NCBI GenBank assembly: GCA_900319385.1
Contig: ONOG01000011.1
Span: 1-64,000, forward strand
Length of the DNA stretch: 64,000 nt
Origin: an uncultured Prevotellaceae bacterium
GTDB taxonomy: Bacteria; Bacteroidota; Bacteroidia; Bacteroidales; Bacteroidaceae
Reading direction: 5' to 3'
The position numbers were made by a program, and so were the translations under genes. Position 1 is the first letter of the stretch. Every line of letters starts with the position of its first letter. Under the pieces are notes generated by a model that saw only the letters and a list, made by a program, of their open reading frames with translations, had not been told where the DNA came from and ran no database searches. Below, piece by piece: positions 46,036 through 54,944 of the stretch.

Positions 46036-47262
46036 ATGCAAGAACAAATCATAGTACGCATCACCGGACAGGACCGCCCAGGCCTCACCGCCAGCGTGAT
46101 GGGCATCCTGGCCAAGTACGACACGCAGGTGCTCGACATCGGACAGGCCGACATCCACTCCACACTCTCGCTCGGCATCCTCATCCGTGTGGACGACCAG
46201 CACTCGGGACAGGTGATGAAGGAACTGCTGTTCAAGGCCAGCGAACTGGGCGTGAACATCGGCTTTGCTCCCGTCACCGACGAAGAGTACGAGGCATGGG
46301 TGGCACGACAGGGCAAGAACCGCAACATCCTCATGATTCTCGGACGCCGCCTGTCGGCCAGCCAGATCGAAGCCACCAGCAAAATCATTGCCGACCAGGG
46401 ACTGAACATCGACTCCATCCGACGTCTGTCGGGCCGTCAGTCGATCAAAAACCCGCAGAAGCACATCCGCGCCTGCATCGAGTTCTCGCTTCGAGGCAAC
46501 CCCCGCGACCGCCAGGCCATGCAAGCCGAGCTGATGAAGCTCTCGCAGCATGAGGAGATGGACTTCTCGCTCCAGAAGGATAATATGTACCGACGCATGC
46601 GCCGCCTCATCTGCTTCGATATGGACTCGACCCTCATCCAGACCGAGGTCATCGACGAACTGGCCATGCGGGCTGGGGTGGGCGACCAGGTGAAGGCCAT
46701 CACCGAGCGTGCCATGCGTGGCGAGATTGACTTCAAGGAAAGCTTCACCGAACGCGTCGCACTGCTCAAAGGACTCGACACCAGTGTTATGCGCGACATC
46801 GCCGAGAACCTCCCCATCACCGAAGGTGCCGACCGCATGATGTACGTGCTCAAGCGCTACGGCTACAAGATTGCCATCCTCTCGGGCGGATTCACCTACT
46901 TCGGCGAATACCTACAGAAGCGATGGGGCATCGACTATGTCTATGCCAACGAACTCGAAGTGGACGAAGACGGCAAACTCACGGGCCGATATGCTGGTGA
47001 GATTGTCGATGGACGCCGCAAGGCAGAGCTCCTGAAGCTTATCGCCCAGGTGGAGAAAGTCGATATCGAGCAGACCATTGCCGTGGGCGACGGTGCGAAC
47101 GACCTGCCCATGCTCAGCGAGGCTGGCCTCGGCATTGCCTTCCACGCCAAGCCCCGCGTGGCAGCCAACGCCAAGCAGAGCATCTCGACCGTCGGCCTCG
47201 ACGGCGTGCTCTACTTCCTCGGCTTCAAGGACTCGAACCTCGACGAAAAGGGCCGCGAGTGA
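46036..47262 (+). CDS. serB: Phosphoserine phosphatase with N-terminal ACT domains
   Basis: A 408-residue protein. Two ACT-like regulatory modules (about residues 1-90 and 95-180; IVRITGQDRPGLTASVMGIL, then ILGRRLSASQIEATSKIIADQG) precede a HAD phosphatase. The phosphatase has the catalytic Asp pair in CFDMDSTLIQTEVIDELA, motif II AILSGGFTYF and motif III VGDGANDLPMLSEAG. It makes serine from phosphoserine; the ACT part probably senses an amino acid. The start at 46036 is used; an upstream frame extension lies inside the inverted repeat. Confidence 0.95.
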   Translation: MQEQIIVRITGQDRPGLTASVMGILAKYDTQVLDIGQADIHSTLSLGILIRVDDQHSGQVMKELLFKASELGVNIGFAPVTDEEYEAWVARQGKNRNILMILGRRLSASQIEATSKIIADQGLNIDSIRRLSGRQSIKNPQKHIRACIEFSLRGNPRDRQAMQAELMKLSQHEEMDFSLQKDNMYRRMRRLICFDMDSTLIQTEVIDELAMRAGVGDQVKAITERAMRGEIDFKESFTERVALLKGLDTSVMRDIAENLPITEGADRMMYVLKRYGYKIAILSGGFTYFGEYLQKRWGIDYVYANELEVDEDGKLTGRYAGEIVDGRRKAELLKLIAQVEKVDIEQTIAVGDGANDLPMLSEAGLGIAFHAKPRVAANAKQSISTVGLDGVLYFLGFKDSNLDEKGRE

Positions 47263-47344
47263 TTTCTGAAATGTTTAGAGTTTTGTGTTGAGGGTTTAGT
47301 GAGCCCAGCAGATTTACCTTTACACTAAACTCTAAACGCTAAAC

Positions 47345-47382
47345 CAATCAGGGCAGCACCCAAGCGAGTGCTGCCCTGATTG
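47345..47382. terminator. Two-way terminator between serB and the third small tail gene
   Basis: Perfect 15-bp arms (caatcagggcagcac and its complement) surround an 8-base loop, 24 bases past the small-gene stop on the minus strand. Nearby 'gtttagagt...actctaaac' words add another inverted pair at about 47277-47342. Confidence 0.75.
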
Positions 47383-47405
47383 CGTCTTGATGGGGCTGAG
47401 GCTCT

Positions 47406-47594
47406 TTACCAGAGTCCAACCTTCCAGTCGTCCTTCTGATCAATCATGGTAGGGTCGAAGTCTTCTTCCACTACCTCACCGCGTTCTTTGGCGAAGCCGT
47501 CTTCGACTTCTTCAGAACCAATAACGACCATCAAGCCAGATGTGAAACATACATCAGATGTATTTGCCAAGGGCTGGATATATGATTTTTTCAT
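47406..47594 (-). CDS. Small acidic protein of the KKxYxxP...LW family, copy 3
   Basis: Sixty-two residues. I place the start at the ATG at 47594 (MKKSYIQPLANTSD), 29 bases after the stop of the 1305-residue secreted protein; a GTG overlapping that stop is an alternative. Middle: a hydrophobic stretch SGLMVVIGS (residues about 18-26), then an acidic part (EEVEDGFAKERGEVVEEDFD), ending DDWKVGLW. Same position, start motif and Leu-Trp end as the other three small genes. A terminator follows. Function unknown. Confidence 0.78.
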   Translation of the reverse strand: MKKSYIQPLANTSDVCFTSGLMVVIGSEEVEDGFAKERGEVVEEDFDPTMIDQKDDWKVGLW

Positions 47595-47623
47595 AACTGT
47601 CAAAAAGTTTATAGGTTGGAGAA

Positions 47624-50600
47624 TCACTTGACAAACACTTTCTTGCCGTTCACAATGTAAAGGCCGTGCACAGGCACTGCGACGCGGCGGCCTTGCAGGT
47701 CGTAAATCGTACCTCGTACCTTGCCCGTCGTACTTTCTACGGTCTCGATGCCTGTAGCCGTACCTTCGCCATCGATGGTGAAGCCAATGAACTTCGCACC
47801 AGCATTCCTGTCAATGCTCAGATAGCATTTGCCCGCAGCAAGTGTGTTGCCGCTCTTCAGCGGGTAGAAGCCCAGTGTGTCGTTCACTTTGTTCAACACG
47901 AATACTGTGCCATCGCCAGTAACATTGCCTTCGCTAGCCAACAATTTATTAGCAGAAACGTCGTCCATGTCATCACCATCGACTGCTTTTGTCAACTCGT
48001 ATGTGCCAGCAGCATCAGCATGAATGACAATCGGTGTACCAGCCAAAATCCGATAAACTCGAACGAATTCAGCCTCCGTCTGTTCGTCATTTACCGTCAC
48101 GATGTACGCTGTGAGAGCAGCCCCCGTCGGTTCGGGTGTCAGATCCATGTCATAGGGAGCCACCATCGTCTTGTAGCAGTCGGTTGTTTCAGTCAGCGTA
48201 ACAGTCTCTACTGTCTCATCAGGCTTCTCAACCTCAACGTAGAGTTGGATGGGCTGCTGAGTGTTTTGGACTGCGTAGCATGAGAATACATTGGCGCTAT
48301 TGTTCCATCTTACAGTTCCATGCAGACTTGTGACATCTGTTCGGTCGCATTGGAATACGATGTTGGCGTTGCCGTCTTCGTCGAATGAAATAGCGGCTCT
48401 TGCATTATTTCCTTCGGGCTCTGTGGTGGTGCGAAGGAGATTTTCTGTATTATTGACGGCGTGGAGGAAACCTACTCCGGTGCCTTCTTCGTTACGGCCT
48501 GCGTAGAGGTAGAAATAATCGCCGTCTTTGACGAGGGTAATTTTTTCTGTTACAGGAATGTTGTTCAACGTTTCGTCTGTCCCATCGGTCAACTGGATGG
48601 TTTCATTGTTCAATTCGACTGCTACAGCAGTACGGTTGTTTGGATTCTGTGTCGTGTTCATGGCGATATTACCATCTTCATAAACAATGATCACAGCATC
48701 ACCATCCTCAATTTGGTCAAGGCTCTTCACTTTGACATAGTACTCAGAATCGATGTTCTTCGGGTTGGGGGTGATGACTCTGGTAACAGTGATATAGTAG
48801 AATGCTTCGCAGGGCTTGTAGTTCTCATTGCCGGCAAATTTGGCAATGATACTGCAGGTGCCACGACCGACGATGGTCACTTCACCCGTTGTCGCATCAA
48901 CTGTAGCGACGCTCTCATCGCTACTGCTATATGTGATGTCACTCGCACTGCCTGCTGCTGCGGGCTCAAGCGTTGCTGTCGGCTCATCGTTGAATTCATC
49001 GCCGAGGTTCACACTGAATGGGCCATTGTCGCTGAACGTAATGCTGGTTTCCTCACGCGTGTCCTTTACGCCGTTCTTCAGATAGAGGGCAACAGGCTTT
49101 TGACCAGACGCGTAGTAGCGGAAACGCGTTTGGTTAGAGGCTGAGTTATAGCGAAGAGTATAGTCACCATTACCTTTGATGACTGCATTTCCTTCATCAA
49201 ATGAGATGGTATTGACAAGGGCTTCATCACTAGTATTAAGTCCATTAGAATTGCCGGTTTTTCCGATATACTTTCCATTGCTACCCTTGATGCTATATCC
49301 TCCTTCGACAGCTTCAATGGTGAAGGCTGCTGCATCTACTGTAGCATTGCTGGCAATCTTTTCGTCAGAGATGACAACACTAATGGTGTTTCCTACTGCA
49401 TCCAATGTCTCGAGACTACTGTTGAAAGCAACAGAACCATCTTCATAGACGATGAGGTATTGTCCTCCGTCTATCAATTCTGTCGTAGAGGTTAACTTTA
49501 TGTAGTCACCTTCGCCAGCAGCGGCATTTACAATCAGTGTATATGATGCGGAACCTTCTTTGTAGTCGTCATCGCCTGCAAAAGTGGCTGTAACGGTAAT
49601 ATTGCCTGTGACGCCACTGACAAAAGTTAATGCTCCTGTTTCAGCGTTGACTGTTGCAAGATTATCGTTATCGCCCGAATAGGTGACAGTAAGGTTATTA
49701 GGATTGCTCAGTGTCGGAGCGGTAAAGGCGTCACCAACAGTGATTGTGAAGGTTGTCGTTTCACCAAATGAGAGTCCGGGGTCAGCCTTTTGGGCGGGAC
49801 GGTTGAAAGCCACAAGGTGACTGTCCGTGTCGAATTCAGGAGTTGAATTGTACATTTTCACATGACCGCAGACCGTCACTTCGTCTCCTGCTTGCAAGTC
49901 ATCCTTTGATTCAAATCTACCTTCATTGACGTCTGCAAAGTTCAGACCTCCATAAACTTCCATCTGGTTGTTCGTCGTTCCGTCGTCCGAAATCCAGTAT
50001 GTGATAGAACCATAAGTTTGATTATAACTGTAAACTCTCGAGATGATACCTTTCACATAAACTTCATCCTCCGAAGTGCTGTTACCAAGGGTATTGATAA
50101 ACTCGATTGCCTGTGCCACAGTATAAGGATTATTTGCAGTGCCAGGTCCGTTGGGGTCAACGACTGTCAGCGTGTAGTGAGCACTTGTTTCGCCAGACGA
50201 TGCTGTGATGGTTGTCGTTCCGCCAGCCTTGAGAGTGATAGTGCCTGTTGTAGCGTCAACTTCTGCCACGTTTGTGTCGGAAGATGAATAGGTAACAGAA
50301 AGACTATTGGGATTGTTCAGTGTAGGAGTCGTAAAACTTTCGCCAAGTGTAGCTGTATAGGTGGTGTGCTCAAACGACAATGCTGCAGTACGTTGGAGAC
50401 TAACAAGTTGGTTGTTGGCATCGAACTCGTAGGTGGTGTTGTATTTTTTCAGATTGCCGTAGATGACGACTTCGTCGCCCACCTGGATGTCATCGGCGCT
50501 GGTGAAGTTGTCGCCGTTGTAACTCTTGCCGCGGAATGCCTGCAGGAAGTCTCCGTCAGTTGTACCGTCTTCGGTGATGTTGTAGGTGATGTTACCGTAC

Positions 50601-51541
50601 TGGGAGTTGTATGCTGTTACGATTTCAGATACGATACCTTTGACATAAACGCCTGTGATGCCAGTGCCTGCGTCAATGGCAGCGCGTGCGTCAGCCACGG
50701 TGTAGGGGTCTTCTGCCGTTCCAGCATGCTCGATGCTGACGAAGTTGTAGGTTGCACTGGCTACTGCGCTGTTATCCATTCCACTCTTCACCGCCATCGC
50801 CTTGATGGTTGTGGTCGTGCTGACGCTGATAGCAGAGGAATAGACGCTGCTGCTGGTGGTCGGGTCTGTGCCGTCGGTGGTGTAGTAGATGGTCGCACCG
50901 GCCGTTGTTGTGTTGAGTTCTACACTCTGAGCTGAGGTGTAGGTGCCTGCGGCAGGTGTGAACGTGGGTGTGGCAACGGCGTTGGCTGCAGTAGGTGCAT
51001 AGAACTTCACACCGCTAAACTGAACAAACTTGTTGCTGCTGCCACTGACGGTAACGTTGAACGTAAACTTGTAGTAAGCACCAGTAGCCCATTCAGTACC
51101 AGTGGTGGGCTGGAACGTAATGTCTGAAGAGGCTTTAAATGTTGCACTCACTTCGTCCAATACAGTGTTGAATGATGCATCGCTGGCTACGGTCAGCTTC
51201 AATGAGTTGACCGTAATACTGCTGGCTTGGCCGACAGTCAGGACCACCTTGTTGATGGCACTGCCCATTGCTGTATTAGTGTTGACGGTACGGTCAACAC
51301 TGCTAAGGCTCTTGCCACCAATACGCCAAGGATACATCTGACCATTTCCATTAACAGCCCATTCAATGCCGTTTAGGGTTACGGTGCCTGTACCTGAATA
51401 GGAATTGCTTGTTGTTTTTGCTGCTTCTGTCGTAGTGTCGAGCGTGTAGTACGGGTCAGTCTGTGCCCACGCACTATTCATGCCCGCAACGAGCATCAGG
51501 CTCGCGAGGAGCCAGCGTAAATGTTTAGTAAAAGTTTTCAT
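47624..51541 (-). CDS. Secreted Ig-like/OB-fold surface protein with sorting-type tail
   Basis: A 1305-residue protein with a signal peptide ending near residue 26 (MNSAWAQ). An N-terminal lectin-like beta domain (30-185) leads to a chitobiase C-terminal-type module (190-268; TPAAGTYTSAQSVELNTTT and YYTTDGTDPT). Two OB-fold modules of the DUF6359 type follow, each opening GTA-x-(D/N)-PYTV and containing VYVKGI(V/I)S, alternating with bacterial Ig-like BIG2 repeats (SSDTNVAEVDATTGTITL and similar). It ends with a YKTMVAPYDM...CYLSI domain and IYDLQGRRVAVPVHGLYIVNGKKVFVK-type tail. No enzyme site is seen; probably an adhesin or glycan-binding protein. The linker before the tail (47706-47740) consists of 'gtacctcgtacc' words. 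Confidence 0.88.
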   Translation of the reverse strand: MKTFTKHLRWLLASLMLVAGMNSAWAQTDPYYTLDTTTEAAKTTSNSYSGTGTVTLNGIEWAVNGNGQMYPWRIGGKSLSSVDRTVNTNTAMGSAINKVVLTVGQASSITVNSLKLTVASDASFNTVLDEVSATFKASSDITFQPTTGTEWATGAYYKFTFNVTVSGSSNKFVQFSGVKFYAPTAANAVATPTFTPAAGTYTSAQSVELNTTTAGATIYYTTDGTDPTTSSSVYSSAISVSTTTTIKAMAVKSGMDNSAVASATYNFVSIEHAGTAEDPYTVADARAAIDAGTGITGVYVKGIVSEIVTAYNSQYGNITYNITEDGTTDGDFLQAFRGKSYNGDNFTSADDIQVGDEVVIYGNLKKYNTTYEFDANNQLVSLQRTAALSFEHTTYTATLGESFTTPTLNNPNSLSVTYSSSDTNVAEVDATTGTITLKAGGTTTITASSGETSAHYTLTVVDPNGPGTANNPYTVAQAIEFINTLGNSTSEDEVYVKGIISRVYSYNQTYGSITYWISDDGTTNNQMEVYGGLNFADVNEGRFESKDDLQAGDEVTVCGHVKMYNSTPEFDTDSHLVAFNRPAQKADPGLSFGETTTFTITVGDAFTAPTLSNPNNLTVTYSGDNDNLATVNAETGALTFVSGVTGNITVTATFAGDDDYKEGSASYTLIVNAAAGEGDYIKLTSTTELIDGGQYLIVYEDGSVAFNSSLETLDAVGNTISVVISDEKIASNATVDAAAFTIEAVEGGYSIKGSNGKYIGKTGNSNGLNTSDEALVNTISFDEGNAVIKGNGDYTLRYNSASNQTRFRYYASGQKPVALYLKNGVKDTREETSITFSDNGPFSVNLGDEFNDEPTATLEPAAAGSASDITYSSSDESVATVDATTGEVTIVGRGTCSIIAKFAGNENYKPCEAFYYITVTRVITPNPKNIDSEYYVKVKSLDQIEDGDAVIIVYEDGNIAMNTTQNPNNRTAVAVELNNETIQLTDGTDETLNNIPVTEKITLVKDGDYFYLYAGRNEEGTGVGFLHAVNNTENLLRTTTEPEGNNARAAISFDEDGNANIVFQCDRTDVTSLHGTVRWNNSANVFSCYAVQNTQQPIQLYVEVEKPDETVETVTLTETTDCYKTMVAPYDMDLTPEPTGAALTAYIVTVNDEQTEAEFVRVYRILAGTPIVIHADAAGTYELTKAVDGDDMDDVSANKLLASEGNVTGDGTVFVLNKVNDTLGFYPLKSGNTLAAGKCYLSIDRNAGAKFIGFTIDGEGTATGIETVESTTGKVRGTIYDLQGRRVAVPVHGLYIVNGKKVFVK

Positions 51542-51579
51542 AAAGTGTTTTGATTGTAAGTGTTAGTTGATGCTTGTAG

Positions 51580-51662
51580 TACCGAAAGCGGGACTCGAAC
51601 CCGCACAGCCTTGCGGCCAAGGGATTTTAAGTCCCTCGTGTCTACCATTCCACCATTTCGGC
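51580..51662 (-). tRNA. tRNA-Leu (anticodon TAA)
   Basis: The minus strand folds with acceptor GCCGAAA/TTTCGGT, anticodon arm GAGGGACTTAAAATCCCTT with anticodon TAA, a long variable arm (GGCCGCAAGGCTGT) typical of Leu, and T arm GGGTTCGAGTCCC. CCA is not encoded. A -7 box TATCTTTG lies at 51706-51713. Confidence 0.95.
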
Positions 51663-51705
51663 TTTCACTGCGTGAAATGCAGCCGGACGTAGCCGGATGT
51701 TCGTG

Positions 51706-51713
51706 CAAAGATA
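51706..51713 (-). promoter_or_regulatory. Candidate -7 box of tRNA-Leu
   Basis: Minus strand TATCTTTG, 44 bases upstream of the tRNA. Beyond it lies a 'gttaaaagttaaaa' tandem array (about 51721-51752). Confidence 0.5.
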
Positions 51714-51825
51714 CGACAAAAAATTAAAAGTTAAAAGTTAAAAGTTAAAAAAATGCTTTTCGCGGCCCGCGTGTTCCTCGTTCTGTGTGATAAAGACCGT
51801 GTCAGCTGACAGGAGGTGACGGGTC

Positions 51826-53064
51826 TTAGGGTTTTTTCTTCCGCTTGAAGTTGAAGCCGACGTAGAAGTTGAGGGAGCCGAAGGCGTTGTGGAGGCGCAC
51901 TTGTTCGTTCTTGTAGTTGAAGGAGTGGAGGATGAAGGAGGCGCCGGCGAAGTATTTCGTGTCGTTATAGACGAGTCCGAGTCGGATGATGAAGTCGAGG
52001 TTGAGTCGGTTGTCGCGGAAGTTGAGGAAGCGATCGACTTCGGCTTTGGGGGTGTCGGCCGACGACGTGCGGCCGATATACATGACGTTGTAGGCGAGGG
52101 CGGGGGTGAAGCTGGCGCAGAAGAGCCAGTCTTTGTGGAACACCCAGTTGTAGGCGTAGCCGAAGTTGATGCTGTAGTCGTTGTATTTGATTTCGTCGAA
52201 ATAGAGTGAGGGGTCGAGCAGGGGCTGGAGCCGCGGGTCGAGGCGTGAGTTGTCGAGGGTGGCTTTGTGGTGGGTGAAGGAGAAGCCGAGCTTGAAAGTG
52301 CCGCAGGAGCGTCGCTGTACGGTGCTCTGTGCGAAGGCGGCGGGCCAGGAGAAGTGGCGGTGGTTGAAGATGTAGTAGAGGTTGATGCCGCGGGTCTGGA
52401 TGTTGAGTCCGTCGAAGTCGTCGCTGATGTCGGCGGGTCGCGGGTGTTCGTCGTCGAAGAGGTCGGAGAGGTTGGTGCAGCGGAAGTCGTTGCCGGTCTT
52501 GCGGTAGTAGAGGTCGATGCCCAGCCGCGAGGTGTAGAAGCTGAGGTCGAACTCGGTCTTGTGTTTGCTGGCGTTCTCGTTGTTGAGCCAGCTGCCGATG
52601 TCGAAGGTGTAGCCGAGGAAGAGCCATCGCCAGCCGAAGTAGCCGCCGAGCCGGAAGGTGGGTTTGGGGCGGAAGTTGAGGGATTGCCGGCGTTCGCCGG
52701 TGCCTCGGATGCGCAGCTGCTCGAAGGTGGTGGTGGTCTGGAGCATGGCGGCGAAGTCGTAGAGCTGTGGGGTGATGTAGGTGGTGTCGATGTTGTTCAG
52801 TTCTTTGAACTGTGCCCCCAGGTAGTGTTGCAGCAGCTTCATCTTCTTTCGCCGGCTGAGGTCGTCGAGTTGCTCATAGCGGTCGAAGACGTCCTCGAGT
52901 TTGTCGAAGATGGCGTCGGCGGCTGGGAGCGTGTCTGTCGCGAGCGAGTCGGTCACGACGGAGTCGGTCGTGAGGGAGTCGGCGGTCACGACCTGTTGTG
53001 CCTCTGCTTCGGGTGTGAGGCAGAGGTACAAAAAAAGAAGGCACAGACTGACGCAATGCTTCAT
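51826..53064 (-). CDS. DUF4421-type outer-membrane protein
   Basis: A 412-residue protein with a signal peptide (to about residue 22, TPEAEAQ). A Thr/Ser/Asp-rich stretch (TADSLTTDSVVTDSLATDTL) follows, then a beta-strand-rich region with alternating aromatic residues (FRLGGYFGWRWLFLGYTFDIG, GINLYYIFNHRHFSWPAAF, SLNFYVGFNFKRKKKP). This is typical of DUF4421 proteins, which I recall as Bacteroidetes outer-membrane barrels of unknown role. It lies 18 bases downstream of the MaoC gene and is probably co-transcribed. Confidence 0.85.
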   Translation of the reverse strand: MKHCVSLCLLFLYLCLTPEAEAQQVVTADSLTTDSVVTDSLATDTLPAADAIFDKLEDVFDRYEQLDDLSRRKKMKLLQHYLGAQFKELNNIDTTYITPQLYDFAAMLQTTTTFEQLRIRGTGERRQSLNFRPKPTFRLGGYFGWRWLFLGYTFDIGSWLNNENASKHKTEFDLSFYTSRLGIDLYYRKTGNDFRCTNLSDLFDDEHPRPADISDDFDGLNIQTRGINLYYIFNHRHFSWPAAFAQSTVQRRSCGTFKLGFSFTHHKATLDNSRLDPRLQPLLDPSLYFDEIKYNDYSINFGYAYNWVFHKDWLFCASFTPALAYNVMYIGRTSSADTPKAEVDRFLNFRDNRLNLDFIIRLGLVYNDTKYFAGASFILHSFNYKNEQVRLHNAFGSLNFYVGFNFKRKKKP

Positions 53065-53082
53065 CGTATGCCTTCCGGTGGT

Positions 53083-53550
53083 TTAGTTGTTGAAGTAGTA
53101 GAGGAACGTGGCGACGCCTTCGAGGGCGGGCTTGCGCTGGTCCTTGATTTCGATGGTGAACTTGATTTCGGCCTTGCAGGTGCCGCGCAGGTTGACGATC
53201 GACTGCAGCGAGGTGACCAGTCGGACGCTGCTGCCGGTGATGACGGGCTGTCCGAATCGCATCTTGTCCATGCCGTAGTTGACCATCATCTTCAGGTTGT
53301 TGACTTCGATGATCTGGTCCCAGAGGTAGGGGAGCAGCGAGAGGGTGAGGTAGCCGTGGGCGATGGTCGATTGGTAGGGGCTTTCGCGGCGTGCGCGGTC
53401 CACATCGACATGGATCCACTGGTGGTCGAGTGTGGCGTCGGCAAAGAGGTTGATGCGTTCCTGGTCCACTTCGAGCCAGTCGCTCGTCCCGAGTTGTTCG
53501 CCCAGGTGGGCAGCAAATTCGTCGTAGCTATTGATAACGAGTTTTTCCAT
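53083..53550 (-). CDS. MaoC-family (R)-specific enoyl-CoA hydratase-like protein
   Basis: A 155-residue hot-dog-fold protein. The hydratase motif is intact: FADATLDHQWIHVD (catalytic Asp and His) and TIAHGYLTLSLLP (the conserved Gly-Tyr/Leu loop). Family members hydrate trans-2-enoyl-CoA to (R)-3-hydroxyacyl-CoA. The physiological substrate here is unknown; a link to 3-hydroxy fatty acids used in glycine lipids is possible but only inferred. A -7 box TAAATTTG is at 53584-53591. Confidence 0.92.
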   Translation of the reverse strand: MEKLVINSYDEFAAHLGEQLGTSDWLEVDQERINLFADATLDHQWIHVDVDRARRESPYQSTIAHGYLTLSLLPYLWDQIIEVNNLKMMVNYGMDKMRFGQPVITGSSVRLVTSLQSIVNLRGTCKAEIKFTIEIKDQRKPALEGVATFLYYFNN

Positions 53551-54038
53551 ACTGTTTAGAATTGATGATTTCGAAATTTAGTGCAAATTTAAGACAAATT
53601 TGTCAGATAATAAAGCATTTGGCCCTATAATTTCACACAAAGCCCTCTTGTGCGCAAATGTTCCAGCCTTTGCTGTCGGTCGCGCCGCCTTTCGTCTTGA
53701 CCTTGTCGGCTGATTGACAAGCGGCAGCCCGCACTTCAAACTGGCCGAATGTGCGGATAAAACTCAAAATATCATTGAGATTTTTGAAAATACCATTGAT
53801 ATTTTCAAAAATACCATTGATATTTCTACAAATATCAGTGATATTTTGAGTTTGTTCCGCGCCTCTGCTGGGTTTTATCTTCGGTGCTGCCGACTCGGAG
53901 GCGCACTTCCGCCCTGTTTGCTTGGCGCTTCTGCCCTTGCTGTTGTGCACAGAAAAACGCCGACACACGTGGTGTGACGGCGTTTTGTTGTCTTGCACCG
54001 GTACTTGCACTTCCGTACTTCGTACCTTGTACTTGCTC
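53551..54038. other. Intergenic gap with palindromic element D
   Basis: No gene is seen. It holds the MaoC -7 box, the palindromic element at 53753-53860, and near 53997-54033 a run of 'gtacttgcacttccgtactt' words at the 3' side of rplS. Confidence 0.65.
53753..53860. repeat. Palindromic 21-bp-repeat element, copy D
   Basis: The 30-base arms (53753-53782 and 53831-53860, four mismatches) start gcggataaaactcaaaata. The inner direct repeat 'aaaataccattgatatttt' occurs twice, 21-22 bases apart. It is the most diverged of the four copies. Confidence 0.8.
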
Positions 54039-54404
54039 TTAGGCCTCTTCCTTCTTGCGGGTGAGTTTCTCCTTGATACGAGCCTTCTTACCGGTGAGCT
54101 CACGCAGGTAGTAGAGCTTGGCGCGGCGTACTTTACCGACCTTGTTGATTTCGATCGACTCGATATTGGGCGATTCGAGGGGGAAGATACGTTCTACACC
54201 GACGGTGCCCGACATCTTGCGGACGGTGAAGCGCTTCTTGGTGCCTTCGCCGCTAATCTTGATGACTACGCCGCGGTAGAGCTGGATACGCTCTTTGGTT
54301 CCTTCAATGATCTTGTAGGCCACGGTCACTGTGTCGCCGGCCTTGAACTGTGGGTGCTGCTTACCAGTAGCAAAGGCCTCTTCGGCCACTTTGATTAAGT
54401 CCAT
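54039..54404 (-). CDS. rplS: 50S ribosomal protein L19
   Basis: A 121-residue protein of normal L19 length. Blocks: [80 protein letters not shown]. The start at 54404 ([12 protein letters not shown]) is chosen over a longer frame. The leader holds a small ggcact/agtgcc hairpin (about 54472-54488). A -7 box TACCTTTG (minus) is at 54542-54549. Confidence 0.97.
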   Translation of the reverse strand: MDLIKVAEEAFATGKQHPQFKAGDTVTVAYKIIEGTKERIQLYRGVVIKISGEGTKKRFTVRKMSGTVGVERIFPLESPNIESIEINKVGKVRRAKLYYLRELTGKKARIKEKLTRKKEEA

Positions 54405-54541
54405 TTCCTTTTTAGGTTGTTTAATTTGATGGTTGGTGTTCCAACGAAGCATTCACGAGTCTCTCTCTTGCGGCACTTCGCAGTGCCTTTTGGAGCACAT
54501 TCGGCGGCCCCATCTCGCCAGCGGCTTCGCTAAAGCGGGTG

Positions 54542-54549
54542 CAAAGGTA
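54542..54549 (-). promoter_or_regulatory. Candidate -7 box of rplS
   Basis: Minus strand TACCTTTG, about 138 bases before the rplS start, leaving a long leader with a hairpin. Confidence 0.5.
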
Positions 54550-54700
54550 CGACAAAAATTAAGAATTAAAAATTAAATGTCGAAAAAAATGCATTTTTTA
54601 TAGGCTATTTCCTAAAATTTATCTACTTTTGTACGTCTCGAAATCAAAACAATAAAAGTTTCATGTTTCGGAAGTTGTGATACCATGTATGTCAATCTGT

Positions 54701-54914
54701 TATACCATGAATGGCATGAATAACATGAATCAGAGCCCCCTCGTGGATGCTTAGAATTCATGTATTCAACCATGAATGGTAGCGACCATGAATGGTGGAT
54801 GCTCCGCATCTATGCCTCTCCGGCAGGTCATAAAGCCGTAAGGCTTCCCTATTCATGGTTGCCCTCGTCGCTTCGCAGATGGTCATTTATGCTATTCATG
54901 CCATTCATGGTATA
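54701..54914. repeat. Diverged third copy of the terminal-inverted-repeat element
   Basis: The ends tataccatgaatggcatga and their complement bracket an interior with accatgaatggt palindromes and the words 'gatgctccgcatctat' and 'cataaagccgtaaggctt'. These match the tandem 43745-44404 units in reverse orientation. The flanks again contain aactttnnggaagtt-like words. Confidence 0.8.
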
Positions 54915-54944
54915 AAAAACAACATCCAAAGTTGAGTAAAAGTT

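Noticed and set aside
54405..54541. Riboswitch or autoregulatory leader of rplS
   Set aside because: Only one small hairpin is visible and no known leader consensus could be matched by eye.
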